A program made the position numbers and the translations under genes. Positions 53,161 through 64,000 of a stretch of DNA of 64,000 nucleotides are shown one piece after another. The notes beneath the pieces are model-generated. The model worked only from the letters and a program-made list of their open reading frames with translations, had not been told where the DNA came from and did not search any database. Numbering within the stretch: the stretch's first letter is position 1; the number at the start of each line of letters is the position of its first letter. The stretch spans positions 20,662 to 84,661 of the forward strand of contig DELY01000001.1 in the NCBI GenBank assembly GCA_002354655.1, given 5' to 3'. The DNA is from Pseudomonas sp. UBA2684. GTDB lineage: Bacteria > Pseudomonadota > Gammaproteobacteria > Pseudomonadales > Pseudomonadaceae.

Positions 53161-53387
53161 CCTGATGGCGCAAAACGGTGACCGTTGTTGGCCGGTTATC
53201 CGTCCAGCAACGGCCGGCCTGGACCACTCTGAATCGGCCGAGTAGTGCCGCTGCTGGTTGAAGTAGGTTGCGACAACCCCTGTGCATTTATGCGAATAAG
53301 GCATGATTGCTATCAAATTAATGCCATTTATCCATTAATAGTCATGGCGTAAGTTGCTCCTCAACGTTTTCCAGTCGAGAGCACCCC

Positions 53388-54470
53388 ATGACCCAGCACA
53401 CCATTTCTGTTCGTACGCAACGTAAAACGCTAAAGGCCACGCTTATGGCCGCCATTATTGGGCTCTCGGCTGCCGAGGTTGGCGCCGCCGATTACCAGCA
53501 GAACCCCTTCACCTTGGCCTACGACGGTGCAATTGCGAAGAACGAGCCGGGCAAGGTCAACATCCATCCAGTCAGCTACTCGCTCAATGGCCTGGATATT
53601 TCAGCCAACGTCTACACCCCGGCGAATTATGACCCTGCGAAGAAATACCCCGCAGTAGTCGTGGCGCACCCTAATGGCGGGGTGAAGGAGCAGGTCGCGG
53701 GTCTGTATGCCCAGCGTTTGGCGGAGCAAGGCTATATCACCGTTGCCGCCGATGCGGCTTATCAAGGTGCCAGTGCTGGCCAGCCGCGCAATGTCGACAA
53801 ACCCGCGTACCGCATCGAGGACATCCACGGCATGGCGGACTTCCTCACCCAATATGCCGGCGTCGACCAGCAGCGTTTGGGCCTGCTCGGCCTCTGCGGT
53901 GGCGGCGGCTACTCATTGGCCGCCGCGCAGACCGACAAGCGCTTTCAGTCGGTCGCGACCCTGAGCATGTTCAACTCAGGCCGGGTTCGCCGTAATGGCT
54001 ATGTGGATTCGCAACTGGGCACCATCGCCGAGCGTTTGCAGCAGGCATCCAATGCCCGCGCCCAGCAAGCAGCCGGCGGCGAGGTGGTCTATTCAGGGGA
54101 TGCCAATCTGACCGATGAGCAGATCGCCAAGTTGCCGTTCGCGCTGTATCGGCAGGGCTACGAGTACTACTGGAAGACCCACGCGCACCCCAACTCGACC
54201 TTCAAATACACCACCAGCAGCCTGCTGGACCTGATGCGCTTCGATGCCACCAACCAGATCGAACTGCTCCAGCAGCCCTTGCTGATGATCGCGGGCACTG
54301 AGGCCGACAGCCTGTATATGACTGAGGATGCCTTCGCCAAGGCTACCGGCACCCAGGACAAAGAGCTGTTCAAGATCGAGGGGGCTACCCATATCGAAAC
54401 CTACTGGGTGCCGAAGTATGTGGACGCGGCCATGGACAAGTTGACGGCGTTCTACGCCAGGACTCTCTGA
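53388..54470 (+). CDS. exported alpha/beta hydrolase with Cys nucleophile
   Basis: A 360-residue protein with a signal peptide ([18 protein letters not shown], cleavage about residue 34). Core motifs are [40 protein letters not shown], the elbow [18 protein letters not shown] with Cys as nucleophile, [14 protein letters not shown] and [11 protein letters not shown]. It is closely related to the gene at 49724 and to the relic just upstream, so this is a local family expansion. It begins a rightward run with the cupin fusion (16 bp later) and the aldo-keto reductase. The substrate is unknown. Confidence 0.88.
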   Translation: MTQHTISVRTQRKTLKATLMAAIIGLSAAEVGAADYQQNPFTLAYDGAIAKNEPGKVNIHPVSYSLNGLDISANVYTPANYDPAKKYPAVVVAHPNGGVKEQVAGLYAQRLAEQGYITVAADAAYQGASAGQPRNVDKPAYRIEDIHGMADFLTQYAGVDQQRLGLLGLCGGGGYSLAAAQTDKRFQSVATLSMFNSGRVRRNGYVDSQLGTIAERLQQASNARAQQAAGGEVVYSGDANLTDEQIAKLPFALYRQGYEYYWKTHAHPNSTFKYTTSSLLDLMRFDATNQIELLQQPLLMIAGTEADSLYMTEDAFAKATGTQDKELFKIEGATHIETYWVPKYVDAAMDKLTAFYARTL

Positions 54471-54486
54471 GCAAGGATCAGCCATC

Positions 54487-55678
54487 GTGAATAATGTTTT
54501 GCTCGGGGTCGCGCTATGCGCTGCGATGCCCTTCGCCAACGCCGCCAGTCAGGCCAGTGAGCCTGTGGCCATCCAGCAGATCAGTCGCGCCGGCACTCAG
54601 GCATCGGTGACGGGATCAGCGGAATATTTCACCGGGCGCGTACGCGTCGATCCCTTGTTTCCCGCCAGCAGTGAGATCAATGCATCCGCGGCCTATGTCA
54701 CCTTCGAGCCTGGCGCCCGCTCGGCCTGGCACAGCCATCCGGCCGGGCAGCGGCTGGTTGTGGTTTCCGGTATTGGCCTGACCCAGGAATGGGGCAAACC
54801 CATACAGCACATTCACCCGGGAGACGTGGTCACCTGCCCACCGGGCGTCAAACACTGGCACGGTGCCGCAGCGACAACCGCAATGATCCACCTGGCGGTT
54901 AGTGGCGCAATGGATGGCAAGAGTGTCGAGTGGCTGGAGCACGTAAGCGACGAGCAATACAGCGCAGGCCAGAGCCCCTTGGCATTGCAGGCGATGCCCG
55001 CAGCCTCCGCGACGCTGTCCGCCAGGCAGCAGGCGATCCCGTTAATTGCCGCCGCCATGGCCACAAGCGACATGCCCAGGCTCAACGCAGCCTTGAACCA
55101 AGGGTTGGACGCGGGCCTGAGCATCAGCGAGGCGAAGGAAATTCTCGTGCAGCTTTACGCCTACAGCGGCTTTCCCCGCAGCCTTAACGCACTGGGCGAG
55201 CTGATGAAGGTAGCGGAAGCACGCCAACAGCGTGGCATCCAGGATGCAGCCGGTCGCGAACCTAGCCGCGCCATACCCAGCGGCGATGCATTGCTGGCAG
55301 TGGGTAAAGCCAACCAGACCGAGATTGCCGGAGCGCCCGTCCAGGGCCCGCTGTTCGATTTCGCCCCGGTGATCAACCAGTACCTGCAAGGGCATCTGTT
55401 CGGTGCCATCTTCGAGCGTGACAACCTGGATTGGCAAAGCCGCGAACTGGCCACCGTCGGAGCACTGGCCGCCACCCCCGGCGTGGAGGCGCAACTACGT
55501 TCGCACATGGCTGCCAGCATCAGGGTTGGTCTGACCGAATCACAGCTGCGCCAGCTGATCCAGGTGCTGGAAAAGCACGGCGATGAACAGGCCGCCAAAC
55601 GCGCCAGTGAGGCATTGGCGCAAGCGCTGGCGATGATGCCAGTCCCCAAAAGCACCTCGACACGTCAAGGAGAGCAAC

Positions 55679-55689
<11 letters not shown>
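54487..55689 (+). CDS. exported cupin-carboxymuconolactone decarboxylase fusion
   Basis: A 400-residue protein with a GTG start and a signal peptide ([20 protein letters not shown]). The cupin domain (about 55-140) has the metal motif [15 protein letters not shown], then [19 protein letters not shown]. Two CMD/AhpD-like helical parts follow: about 180-255 ([37 protein letters not shown]) and about 300-385 ([40 protein letters not shown]). No CxxC of AhpD is seen. Similar fusions without clear function are common near aldo-keto reductases and alpha/beta hydrolases. It overlaps the AKR gene by 11 bp. Confidence 0.88.
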
Positions 55690-56830
<1,141 letters not shown>

Positions 56831-56840
56831 TGCTTTCAGT

Positions 56841-57734
56841 TCAGCCCGGATAACGCAGGGCGTCGCGCAGCAAGGTAAAAGCCGGTGAACTCTGCCGCCT
56901 GCTTGGGTAATAGAGGTGGTATCCCGAGAACGGCTCGCACCAATCCACCAGCACGCGAATCAGCCGGCCTTCGGCGACATGCGTCTGTATCAGGTCTTCG
57001 GCCATGTAGGCCAAACCCAGCCCCTGGAGGGCAGCCTCCAGGCGCATGGCAATGTTGTTGAACACCAGTTGGCCCTCGACCCGTACTTTCAGTTCTTCTC
57101 CGTTCTTCTCGAACTCCCAAGGGAAGATGCCGCCATAGGTGGGCATGCGGATATTGATGCAATTGTGCTGCATCAGATCACGCGGAATTATTGGCTTCGG
57201 GTGCCGGGCGAAATACGCCGGGGAGCCGACTACCGCCATGCGCATGTCGGGGCCGATGCGCACCGCGATCATGTCCTTGGCCACTTGCTCACCGAGCCGT
57301 ACGCCGGCGTCGTAGCCCTCCGCCACGATGTCGGTCAAACCGTAATCCACGATGACCTCGATGCTGAGATCAGGGTGGCCAGGCAACAGTTTCGCCAGCA
57401 CGGGTTGCAGGAGGGTGATCGCCGAATGCTCGCCGGCGGTGATGCGCAGTTTGCCTGCTGGCTTGTCACGAAACTCGCTGAGTAATCCCAGCTCGATGTT
57501 GATTTCTTCGAACCTGGGCGCGACCACCCGCAGTAGATGTTCACCCGCCTCCGTGGGGGCAACGCTGCGGGTGGTGCGCGCGAGTAGCCTGACACCCAGG
57601 CGCTCTTCCAACTGACGCATGGCCCGACTCAAGGCCGGCTGCGACATGCCGAGCTTGGCGGCGGCGCGGGTGAAACTGCGTTCCTGCGCCACGGCCGCGA
57701 AGATCGCCAGTTGGTCGTAGCTTTCAGTGGTCAT
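56841..57734 (-). CDS. LysR-type regulator
   Basis: A 297-residue LysR protein: winged helix YDQLAIFAAVAQERSFTRAA with LGMSQPALSRAMRQLEERLG and substrate-binding domain from about 89 (KLRITAGEHSAITLLQPVLA). Its start is next to a decayed SDR gene on the other strand, which it may once have regulated. The converging aldo-keto reductase is the other candidate target. Confidence 0.92.
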   Translation of the reverse strand: MTTESYDQLAIFAAVAQERSFTRAAAKLGMSQPALSRAMRQLEERLGVRLLARTTRSVAPTEAGEHLLRVVAPRFEEINIELGLLSEFRDKPAGKLRITAGEHSAITLLQPVLAKLLPGHPDLSIEVIVDYGLTDIVAEGYDAGVRLGEQVAKDMIAVRIGPDMRMAVVGSPAYFARHPKPIIPRDLMQHNCINIRMPTYGGIFPWEFEKNGEELKVRVEGQLVFNNIAMRLEAALQGLGLAYMAEDLIQTHVAEGRLIRVLVDWCEPFSGYHLYYPSRRQSSPAFTLLRDALRYPG

Positions 57735-57897
57735 TTATGCGTTCTCGTTATGAGCCAATTGCGATTGTGCCATTTAGTCTGGTCTATCGCTCGGGTCTAC
57801 ATTGCTCTTCCGCAGGGCGTCGTGGCGACACGGCAGCCGGGGCAAAACCATCACCCGCAGCACGCCGCCGTCGACCTGTAGGTATTAGGGAAACGTT

Positions 57898-58130
57898 ATG
57901 AATGCCACTACAAGTGACGTTGTCCGGCCAGGCAATCGCACGACGGGTGGGTGTGGGCAAGCAACTGCTGCTGGCAGACTTGCGAGAGGAAAATGCCAGG
58001 ACGGCAGCCGAGGTATGGGCCAACGCCGGCAACCTGCATTGCCACTGTCGTCGGTACATGCCTTGGCCGAGAAGGCCTTGGCGCTGACACCTACCGGCAG
58101 CTTTGGGTCGAAAACAGCCCGTCACTGAGG
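57898..58130 (+). pseudogene. decayed short-chain dehydrogenase (SDR) gene
   Basis: Pieces of an SDR are spread over two frames. From the ATG at 57898 one frame gives MNATTSDVV, an SDR-like start. A shifted frame then gives GQAIARRVGVGKQLLLADLR with EENARTAAEV, the cofactor-binding helix and second strand. The first frame resumes with SSVHALAEKALALT, which normally follows about ten residues later. The glycine-rich loop and the part between the pieces are lost. The gene is thus broken by at least two deletions/frameshifts and truncated at its 3' side. The rest of the gap to trmK shows nothing clear. Confidence 0.75.
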
Positions 58131-58275
58131 TTCGTAGAGGGTGATCCCCGAGCGGTAGGTTCGGGTGGACCCACAGCGCTGGTCGTAGGGATTTGCCATG
58201 CACGGCGTTGCTCGACAAAATCGCGCTCCGATTCGGCCAAAGGCGCCGGACGCTGATGGTGAAAAGGGACTGGGG

Positions 58276-58971
58276 TTGAACGAACAGACATTGTCTATGC
58301 GCCTAGAACGTGTGGCGGCGCATGTGCCAGCAGGTGCGCGGCTAGCCGATATTGGCTCGGATCACGGCTATCTGCCGGTGGCGTTGATGAGCCGTGGTGC
58401 CATCGTGACTGCGGTGGCTGGCGAGGTGGCCTTGACCCCGTTTCACGCGGCTGAACGTAGCGTCCGCGAGAGTGGCCTGAGCCAGCGGATCAGCGTGCGC
58501 CTGGCCGATGGTTTGGCGGCAATCGAACCGGGAGACGCAATCACGGCAATCAGCCTCTGCGGGATGGGCGGCGAGAGGATTCGCGACATCCTCGACAGCG
58601 GTAAGGCCCGCCTGAGTGGTCAGGAGCGTCTGATTATGCAGCCCAACGGCGGTGAGCAGCCGCTGCGCCAATGGCTGATGGAAAACGGCTACCGCATCCT
58701 TTGCGAGGAAGTGCTCCGGGAAAACCGCTTTGCATACGAAATCATCGTTGCCGAACGCTCTGGGCCGGTGATGTACACCGCCGAGGAGCTGTACTTTGGC
58801 CCGCTGCAGATGCAGGTGCGCAGCCCGGCGTTCCTGGCCAAGTGGCAGCGCATGTTGCGGCTGAAGCAGCAGACCCTGGCCGACTTCGCTCAGGCGCGGC
58901 AGGCGGTGTCCGAGGAGAAGGTGCAGAAGGTCGCCCGACAGACGCAGTGGATTATTGAACTGCTGGCTTGA
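58276..58971 (+). CDS. trmK: tRNA (adenine(22)-N(1))-methyltransferase TrmK
   Basis: A 231-residue class I SAM-dependent methyltransferase. The SAM site is RLADIGSDHGYLPVALMSRG, followed by ISLCGMGGERIRDIL and LIMQPNGGEQPLRQWLMENG, all typical of TrmK (COG2384). The C-terminal helices (FLAKWQRMLRLKQQTLADFA) bind tRNA. The start is taken as the TTG at 58276, after GAAAAGGGACTGGGG, giving MNEQTLSMRLERVAAHVPAG as I recall for Pseudomonas relatives; ATG 58297 is the alternative. Monocistronic; the terminator at 59225 may be its end. Confidence 0.92.
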   Translation: MNEQTLSMRLERVAAHVPAGARLADIGSDHGYLPVALMSRGAIVTAVAGEVALTPFHAAERSVRESGLSQRISVRLADGLAAIEPGDAITAISLCGMGGERIRDILDSGKARLSGQERLIMQPNGGEQPLRQWLMENGYRILCEEVLRENRFAYEIIVAERSGPVMYTAEELYFGPLQMQVRSPAFLAKWQRMLRLKQQTLADFAQARQAVSEEKVQKVARQTQWIIELLA

Positions 58972-58996
58972 GGCTAGGGGCGCTAAAGGGGTGATA

Positions 58997-59219
58997 GGCG
59001 ATGCCTGGGGCGCGGTAATTCGTAGGGTGGGTTAGGCGCATGACCATGGATTATAGACTGCTGCATAGTCAGTTGCGCCGTAACCCGCCAGAGAGGGGAG
59101 GCCAATTAGCGCTTGGTGGGTTACGTGGCGCACTCATTGCGCAGTTGTTTTGCTAGCCCACCTCAGCGTCACTAACCCACCCTACAGAGTCTGCGTACAC
59201 ACAGTTAACGGGTACATAG
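58997..59219 (+). repeat. long copy 2 of the 215-bp GGTGGGTTA element
   Basis: It matches 19490-19701 along its whole length: GGCGATGCCTGGGGCGCGGT start, TAGGGTGGGTTAGGCGCATG, AGTTGCGCCGTAACC, GGTGGGTTACGTGGCGCAC, CACTAACCCACCCTAC and the end CAGTTAACGGGTACATAG. The interior differs by substitutions and small indels. Confidence 0.88.
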
Positions 59220-59223
59220 ACAA

Positions 59224-59250
59224 CAAAAAACCCGCCGAGGCGGGTTTTTT
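59224..59250. terminator. bidirectional rho-independent terminator
   Basis: AAAAAACCCGCC (59225-59236) and GGCGGGTTTTTT (59239-59250) form a near-perfect stem with T-runs on both strands. It lies between trmK (with a repeat) and polB. The remaining 266 bp to polB hold the polB leader; no LexA box was recognised. Confidence 0.9.
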
Positions 59251-59516
59251 CAGACCATTCCGACTTCCTGTCAGTTGCCGTCCTGGCGATGGTCGATCTT
59301 CCTTGATTCTGGGCGCGTCCTGCGCATCAGTGATGGGCTTAGATTAGGCGCAACGGGGGTCAGCTAATAGAGCGAATCGCAGGCTCTCCGTGTAAGCCTT
59401 TCGCTATACCCTGATGCGGACGTGCCGCGAGCGCGCGCCGGCTAAGGCGCTGCGCAAAGCACTGGCCTCTCGGCCAAGGCGAAGCGGATGTGCGCAGAGG
59501 TCGGTAGAATCGCGCC

Positions 59517-61904
59517 GTGAAACAAACGTTCGAGGTTGCAGCGGTGGAGTTACGGCAGGGCTTTGTCCTGACCCGGCAGTGGCGCGATACGGCCGCGGGC
59601 ACGGAAGTCGAGTTCTGGCTGGCGACTGATGCCGGGCCGCAGCGCGTGCGTCTGCCTTATCAGTCGTCGGTGGCGTTTATTCCGGCCGAGCAGCGCGAGC
59701 AGGCCGAGGCGCTGCTGCGGGCTGAGCACGCTGTCGAGTTGCGCGCGCTGGGTCTGCGCGACTTTCGCCATCGACCGGTGCTGGGCCTGTATTGCCAGCA
59801 GCATCGCCAGTTGATCAACCTCGACAAGCAGCTGCGCAAGGCCGGAGTGGATGTGTTCGAGGCGGATGTTCGCCCGCCGGAGCGCTACCTGATGGAGCGC
59901 TTCATTACCGCGCCGGTGCTGTTCGGCGGCACGCCCGATGCCAACGGCAGCGTGCTCGATGCGTACCTGAAACCCGCGCCGGACTACCGCCCGCGACTGC
60001 GGCTGGTGTCTCTCGACATCGAAACCACCGAGCATGGCGAGCTGTACTCCATCGCCCTGGAAGGTTGCGGCGAGCGCCAGGTGTATATGCTCGGGCCGGC
60101 CAACGGCCATGATGCCGAGGTCGACTTCAAGCTCGACTACTGCGCCAGCCATGCGCACCTGCTGGAACGGCTGAACCAGTGGCTGGCGCAGCATGATCCC
60201 GACGCCATCATCGGCTGGAATCTGGTGCAGTTCGACCTGCGCGTGCTGCACGCGCATGCCCAGCGCCTCAAGGTGCCGCTGCGGCTCGGTCGCGGTGGCG
60301 ACGAGATGGACTGGCGCGAGCACGGCAGCGGTAAACACTTCTTCGCCTCCGCCAGCGGGCGGCTGATCATCGACGGTATCGAAGCGCTGCGCTCGGCGAC
60401 CTGGAGCTTTCCCTCGTTCAGCCTGGAATACGTCGCGCAGACGTTGCTCGGCGAAGGCAAATCGATCGACACGCCGTACCAGCGCATGGATGAAATCAAC
60501 CGCATGTTCGCCGAGGACAAGCCCGCACTGGCGCGCTACAACCTCAAGGACTGCGAATTGGTGACGCGGATCTTCGCCAAGACCGAGTTGCTCACCTTTC
60601 TCCTCGAACGCGCGGCCGTCACCGGCCTGCCTGCCGACCGCAGCGGCGGTTCGGTCGCGGCTTTTGGCCACCTGTATATGCCGCTGATGCACCGCCAGGG
60701 CTTCGTCGCGCCGAACCTCGGCGAGAAGATGCCGGAGGCCAGCCCTGGCGGTTTCGTCATGGACTCGCGGCCGGGGCTGTACGAGTCGGTGTTGGTGCTC
60801 GACTACAAGAGCCTGTACCCGTCGATCATCCGCACCTTTCTGATCGACCCGGTGGGCCTGGTGGAGGGCCTGCGCCATCCCGACGACAGCCAGTCGGTGG
60901 CGGGGTTTCGCGGGGCGCGCTTTTCGCGCACGCGGCATTGCCTGCCGGCTATCGTCGAACGGGTCTGGCAGGGACGTGAGGCGGCCAAGCGCGAGCACAA
61001 CCAGCCGCTGTCACAGGCGTTGAAGATCATCATGAATGCCTTCTACGGCGTGCTCGGCTCCAGTGGCTGCCGCTTCTTCGACACCCGTCTGGCGTCGTCG
61101 ATCACCCTGCGCGGCCACGAAATCATGCGCCGCACGCGTGAGCTGATCGAAGCGCAGGGGCATGTGGTGATTTACGGCGACACCGACTCCACCTTCGTCT
61201 GGCTCGGCCGCGAGCACAGCGAAGAGGACGCGGCGCGCATCGGCCAGGCGCTGGTGCAGCACGTCAACCAGTGGTGGCGCGAACACTTGCAGCGCGAGTT
61301 CGATCTGGTCAGTGCGCTGGAACTGCAATTCGAGACGCACTTCAAGCGCTTCCTGATGCCCACCATTCGCGGCGCGGAGGAGGGCAGCAAGAAGCGCTAC
61401 GCCGGTCTGGTCAGGCGTCGCGACGGGCGCGAGGAGATGGTCTACAAGGGCCTGGAAACGGTACGCACCGACTGGTCGCCGCTGGCCCAGCAGTTCCAGC
61501 AGGAACTCTACCAGCGCATCTTCAACCGCCAGCCGTACCAGGATTATGTGCGCGATTATGTGCGACGCACCCTGACCGGTGAGCTGGATGAACTGCTGAT
61601 CTACCGCAAGCGCCTGCGCCGGCAATTGCATGACTACCAGCGCAACGTGCCGCCGCATGTCCGTGCCGCGCGCCTCGCCGACGATTACAACGACCTCCAG
61701 GGGCGGCCGCGGCAGTACCAGAACGGCGGCTGGATCAGCTACGTGATCACGCTGGCCGGGCCGGAGCCGCTGGAAATCCGGCGTGCGGCCATCGACTACG
61801 ATCACTACGTCACGCGCCAGTTGCAGCCGGTGGCGGACGCCATTCTGCCGTTCGTCCACGACAACTTCAGCACGTTGGTCGGTGGCCAACTCGGTTTGTT
61901 CTGA
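59517..61904 (+). CDS. polB: DNA polymerase II (family B)
   Basis: A 795-residue family B polymerase with proofreading. The start is a GTG. Exonuclease motif I is [13 protein letters not shown] (Asp167), motif [16 protein letters not shown] and motif [14 protein letters not shown]. Polymerase motif A is [14 protein letters not shown], motif [16 protein letters not shown], and motif [11 protein letters not shown] with Asp555 and Asp557. In E. coli PolB restarts replication and bypasses lesions within the SOS response. It stands alone here between the terminator and a convergent phospholipase D gene. Confidence 0.97.
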   Translation: MKQTFEVAAVELRQGFVLTRQWRDTAAGTEVEFWLATDAGPQRVRLPYQSSVAFIPAEQREQAEALLRAEHAVELRALGLRDFRHRPVLGLYCQQHRQLINLDKQLRKAGVDVFEADVRPPERYLMERFITAPVLFGGTPDANGSVLDAYLKPAPDYRPRLRLVSLDIETTEHGELYSIALEGCGERQVYMLGPANGHDAEVDFKLDYCASHAHLLERLNQWLAQHDPDAIIGWNLVQFDLRVLHAHAQRLKVPLRLGRGGDEMDWREHGSGKHFFASASGRLIIDGIEALRSATWSFPSFSLEYVAQTLLGEGKSIDTPYQRMDEINRMFAEDKPALARYNLKDCELVTRIFAKTELLTFLLERAAVTGLPADRSGGSVAAFGHLYMPLMHRQGFVAPNLGEKMPEASPGGFVMDSRPGLYESVLVLDYKSLYPSIIRTFLIDPVGLVEGLRHPDDSQSVAGFRGARFSRTRHCLPAIVERVWQGREAAKREHNQPLSQALKIIMNAFYGVLGSSGCRFFDTRLASSITLRGHEIMRRTRELIEAQGHVVIYGDTDSTFVWLGREHSEEDAARIGQALVQHVNQWWREHLQREFDLVSALELQFETHFKRFLMPTIRGAEEGSKKRYAGLVRRRDGREEMVYKGLETVRTDWSPLAQQFQQELYQRIFNRQPYQDYVRDYVRRTLTGELDELLIYRKRLRRQLHDYQRNVPPHVRAARLADDYNDLQGRPRQYQNGGWISYVITLAGPEPLEIRRAAIDYDHYVTRQLQPVADAILPFVHDNFSTLVGGQLGLF

Positions 61905-62002
61905 ACCCGCCGGCATGGCGCGCCAAGGCAAGCGCGCCACGGCTGAGCAGGATCAAGCAAAGCCTCCCAGCGGTAAGCTCGAGTAGCGCTCCGGCAGGCG
62001 CC

Positions 62003-63391
62003 TCACAACCAGTATTCCCACAGCCGTCCGAGCAGTTCCTTGCCGCGTACGCCGAGGGGGCGGCGGCGCCATTGATCCAGGCTCACGCTGTCCGAGTTCT
62101 GCAAGTCGGCGATAAATGCGCGGCGCATCTTCTCGCCAAACCCTGTGCCCAGAATCACCGCGTTGACCTCCTGGTTATGCAAGAAACTGCGCCAGTCGAG
62201 ATTGGTCGAGCCGACCGTCGACCAAACGCCGTCGATCACCGCGGATTTCACATGCAGCAAGGCATCGCGGCGCTCATACAGTTTCACCCCGGCCTTGAGC
62301 AGTTCGCTGTAATAGGCGCGGCCGGCATGCAGCACCAGCCACGAATCGGTGCTGCTGGGCAGGATTAGTTTCACATCGACGCCGCGCGCGGCCGCCTCCT
62401 TGAGCGCCGCCAGCAACTGCGGGTCGGGCACGAAGTAGGCGTTGGTCAGCCAGATCTCGGTTTGCGCGCTGCGCAGTGCGGAAATCAGCGTGACGTAGAT
62501 CAGGCTGTACGGATCGTCCGGCGAGCTGCCCACGGCGCGCACCACTTCGTTGCCTTTTTGTTGGGGCTCGGGGAAGTAGTTGCGCGGAGCCAGCGGTTTG
62601 CCTTGCTGTTTTTCCCAGGTTTCGATGAACAGCTTTTGCAGCTCGGTCACCACCGGGCCTTCAAGCTGCAAGTGGGTATCGCGCCAGGGCAGGGCGCCGT
62701 CAGGGCGTTTCTTCGAGGGTTGGCTGAACGAGCCGCCGGAATACACGCTGCTGATATTGACGCCGCCGAGAAAGGCCATGCGCCCGTCGACCACCAGCAG
62801 CTTGCGATGGTCGCGTTGGTTGACATCCCAGCCGGCTTTGGCAGTCAGTGGGTTGACCGGGTTGAACTCCAGCACGTTGATCCCCGCGGCGGTGAGCTCG
62901 CTGAAGAATGCCCGGGGGGTGTTGAGGGTGCCGACACTGTCATGGATCACGTTGACCTGTACGCCGGTGCGCTGCTTGGCGATCAGCGCTTGGGCGAAAC
63001 GTTGGCCGACTTCATCGTCTTCGAGAATGAAGGTTTCCAGGTTGATGTGATCGCGTGCGGCTTCGATGGCGGCGACCATGGCTTTGTAGGTGCTGGGGCC
63101 GTCTTGCAGGAGTTCGGCTTTGTTGCCGGCCGTCAGCGGGCTGCCGACGATCGCTTCTTCGAACGCCAGGTGCAGGGTGAATATATCGGTGTCGTCGCCG
63201 CTTGCCTTGAGGCGGTCGAGGATGGCCTTGCTGCGTTGGGGGGAAAGCGGGCCGTCCGGGCCGTCGAGTTGCACCGTCGGCCCACCGTGGCGCGCCATAT
63301 CCGGTGCCAGGGTCGGCAACGAGCTGCAGGCGGGCAACGCCAGGCACAGCGCCAATGAGATAGATCGCCGCCATCGAGTGAACGGATTCAT
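62003..63391 (-). CDS. phospholipase D family lipoprotein, cardiolipin-synthase-like
   Basis: A 462-residue protein. A lipoprotein signal (ISLALCLALPACSS with the lipobox Cys at about 22) anchors it to a membrane. Two HKD motifs are present: QRDHRKLLVVDGRMAFLGG (about 215) and LLHVKSAVIDGVWSTVGSTN (about 400), the catalytic pair of the PLD superfamily. This order and length resemble cardiolipin synthases (ClsA/ClsB/YbhO type), although those are usually anchored by transmembrane helices. Phospholipid transphosphatidylation is likely; strict substrate is unknown. Convergent with polB. Confidence 0.9.
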   Translation of the reverse strand: MNPFTRWRRSISLALCLALPACSSLPTLAPDMARHGGPTVQLDGPDGPLSPQRSKAILDRLKASGDDTDIFTLHLAFEEAIVGSPLTAGNKAELLQDGPSTYKAMVAAIEAARDHINLETFILEDDEVGQRFAQALIAKQRTGVQVNVIHDSVGTLNTPRAFFSELTAAGINVLEFNPVNPLTAKAGWDVNQRDHRKLLVVDGRMAFLGGVNISSVYSGGSFSQPSKKRPDGALPWRDTHLQLEGPVVTELQKLFIETWEKQQGKPLAPRNYFPEPQQKGNEVVRAVGSSPDDPYSLIYVTLISALRSAQTEIWLTNAYFVPDPQLLAALKEAAARGVDVKLILPSSTDSWLVLHAGRAYYSELLKAGVKLYERRDALLHVKSAVIDGVWSTVGSTNLDWRSFLHNQEVNAVILGTGFGEKMRRAFIADLQNSDSVSLDQWRRRPLGVRGKELLGRLWEYWL

Positions 63392-63626
63392 TAGGCATCC
63401 TCCCCGTCGTGGAAGGGCTATCGAGTCGCGTATGGCTGACCCAGTCTTTGCTTGCAGCCGATTGACGAAAGCGCTGTGGGCTTATGCGGTATAGCTGTTT
63501 TTTCGAGGTCGTACAGCGTCCAGTGCGGCACGCGTGCCGGATGCCGCGGCAAGGCGCACCACGCGGCGGCGCGCTCCGGCAATGTTGCCTGTGCAATAGC
63601 GCGCGCCGCAGTACCGGGGCGTTGGT

Positions 63627-64000
63627 TCAGGGTTCGGGGTGGCGCGGCAGGGCGCTGGAAATCAGCGCCGCCAACAGCACGAAGGCCGCCGAGATCCACA
63701 GGCAGGCCGCTAGCCCGTAAGCCTGATAGACCCAGCCGGAGAGCAGGGTGCCGAGCAGCCGGCCCAGGGCGTTGGACATGTAATAGAAGCCGACATCCAG
63801 CGACACACCGTCTTCCTTGGCGTAGGAGACGATCAGGTAGCTGTGCAGCGAGGAATTGACCGCGAACACCACCCCGAACAACAGCAAACCGCCGATCAGC
63901 ACCACCTGCGGCGCCAGGGCGCTGTGCAAGCCGAGGGCGATGGCCGCGGGCAGGCCTGCCAGGAGCAACGCCCAGAGACAGGCCGCGCGGCCATCGGGTA
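63627..64000 (-). CDS. arsJ: MFS transporter, C-terminal part, ArsJ-like (5' end outside window)
   Basis: The minus strand is open from the window edge to a stop at 63627-63629, giving 124 codons of a major-facilitator protein. Hydrophobic segments are LLAGLPAAIALGLHSA, VVLIGGLLLFGVVFAV and AACLWISAAFVLLAALIS. Between them SLHSYLIVSYAKEDGVSLDV with GFYYMSNALGRLLG looks like ArsJ, the organoarsenical efflux permease, as I recall it. If correct, an ars-type GAPDH gene should lie beyond the window edge. The 235-bp gap to the phospholipase gene shows no gene. Confidence 0.65.
   Translation of the reverse strand, partial: PDGRAACLWALLLAGLPAAIALGLHSALAPQVVLIGGLLLFGVVFAVNSSLHSYLIVSYAKEDGVSLDVGFYYMSNALGRLLGTLLSGWVYQAYGLAACLWISAAFVLLAALISSALPRHPEP

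Noticed and set aside
59251-59516. LexA box controlling polB
   Set aside because: No CTGT-N8-ACAG match was seen in the leader, so SOS control cannot be claimed from this sequence.

Overview
The window is a high-GC chromosomal segment of a gamma-proteobacterium. Its content points to Pseudomonas in the broad sense: a DUF2059-bolA-trhO-thioredoxin-fold-ABC exporter-hpd neighbourhood, and the complete Pseudomonas glucose block edd-glk-gltR-gltS-gtsABCD-oprB-hexR-zwf-pgl-eda with HexR-type operators. No rRNA, tRNA, phage, insertion sequence or CRISPR array was seen. Species is not decided. Coordinates and starts come from reading the sequence, and all functions are inferred from motifs and context.

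Layout. 1-5.9 kb: a DUF2804 gene cut by the window edge, DUF2059 and BolA genes, tRNA hydroxylase trhO, a DsbA-like protein overlapping an ABC exporter, and a coiled-coil membrane protein. 6.2-12.3 kb: a tyrosine/homogentisate catabolic run (hpd, a short hmgA-type dioxygenase, fumarylacetoacetase, maiA) followed by a sodium symporter that may import the substrate. Every junction between the catabolic genes carries a different palindromic repeat. 12.9-16.3 kb: a chemoreceptor and a YdjM-like membrane hydrolase. 16.3-19.4 kb: an Asp/Asn-beta-hydroxylase-like gene overlapping a sulfotransferase gene, facing an APS-kinase-like gene and arfB. This trio is the least explained functional unit and the best candidate for an undescribed tailoring system. 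19.8-28.3 kb: a LysR gene, then a leftward metal-resistance block (cation diffusion facilitator, a Cys-rich small protein, cusC, cusB with a fused CusF-like domain, cusA) next to a divergent MerR-type regulator.

28.3-46.4 kb: glucose uptake and the Entner-Doudoroff pathway. OprB admits glucose through the outer membrane, GtsABCD imports it, and Glk phosphorylates it. Zwf and Pgl make 6-phosphogluconate, and Edd and Eda split it. HexR operators lie before edd and in the hexR-zwf gap. The gapA-type dehydrogenase gene known beside edd in some pseudomonads is absent here. A non-phosphorylating GAPDH-like ALDH and a shikimate-dehydrogenase-like gene lie downstream of eda instead. Several start regions in the window (hpd, the symporter, the chemoreceptor, gltR, gtsA, oprB, zwf) carry AAN-repeat motifs of the kind bound by Hfq/Crc.

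46.4-58.1 kb is accessory in character: an SH3-domain protein, LysR plus old yellow enzyme, two exported alpha/beta hydrolases with an apparent Cys nucleophile and a decayed third copy, an AraC regulator, an exported cupin-carboxymuconolactone-decarboxylase fusion, a Tat-signal aldo-keto reductase, another LysR gene and a frameshifted SDR remnant. 58.2-64 kb holds trmK, polB (DNA polymerase II), a phospholipase D-type lipoprotein and the end of an ArsJ-like transporter. Dispersed palindromic repeats of several families fill many gaps, including two near-complete copies of an approximately 215-bp element.
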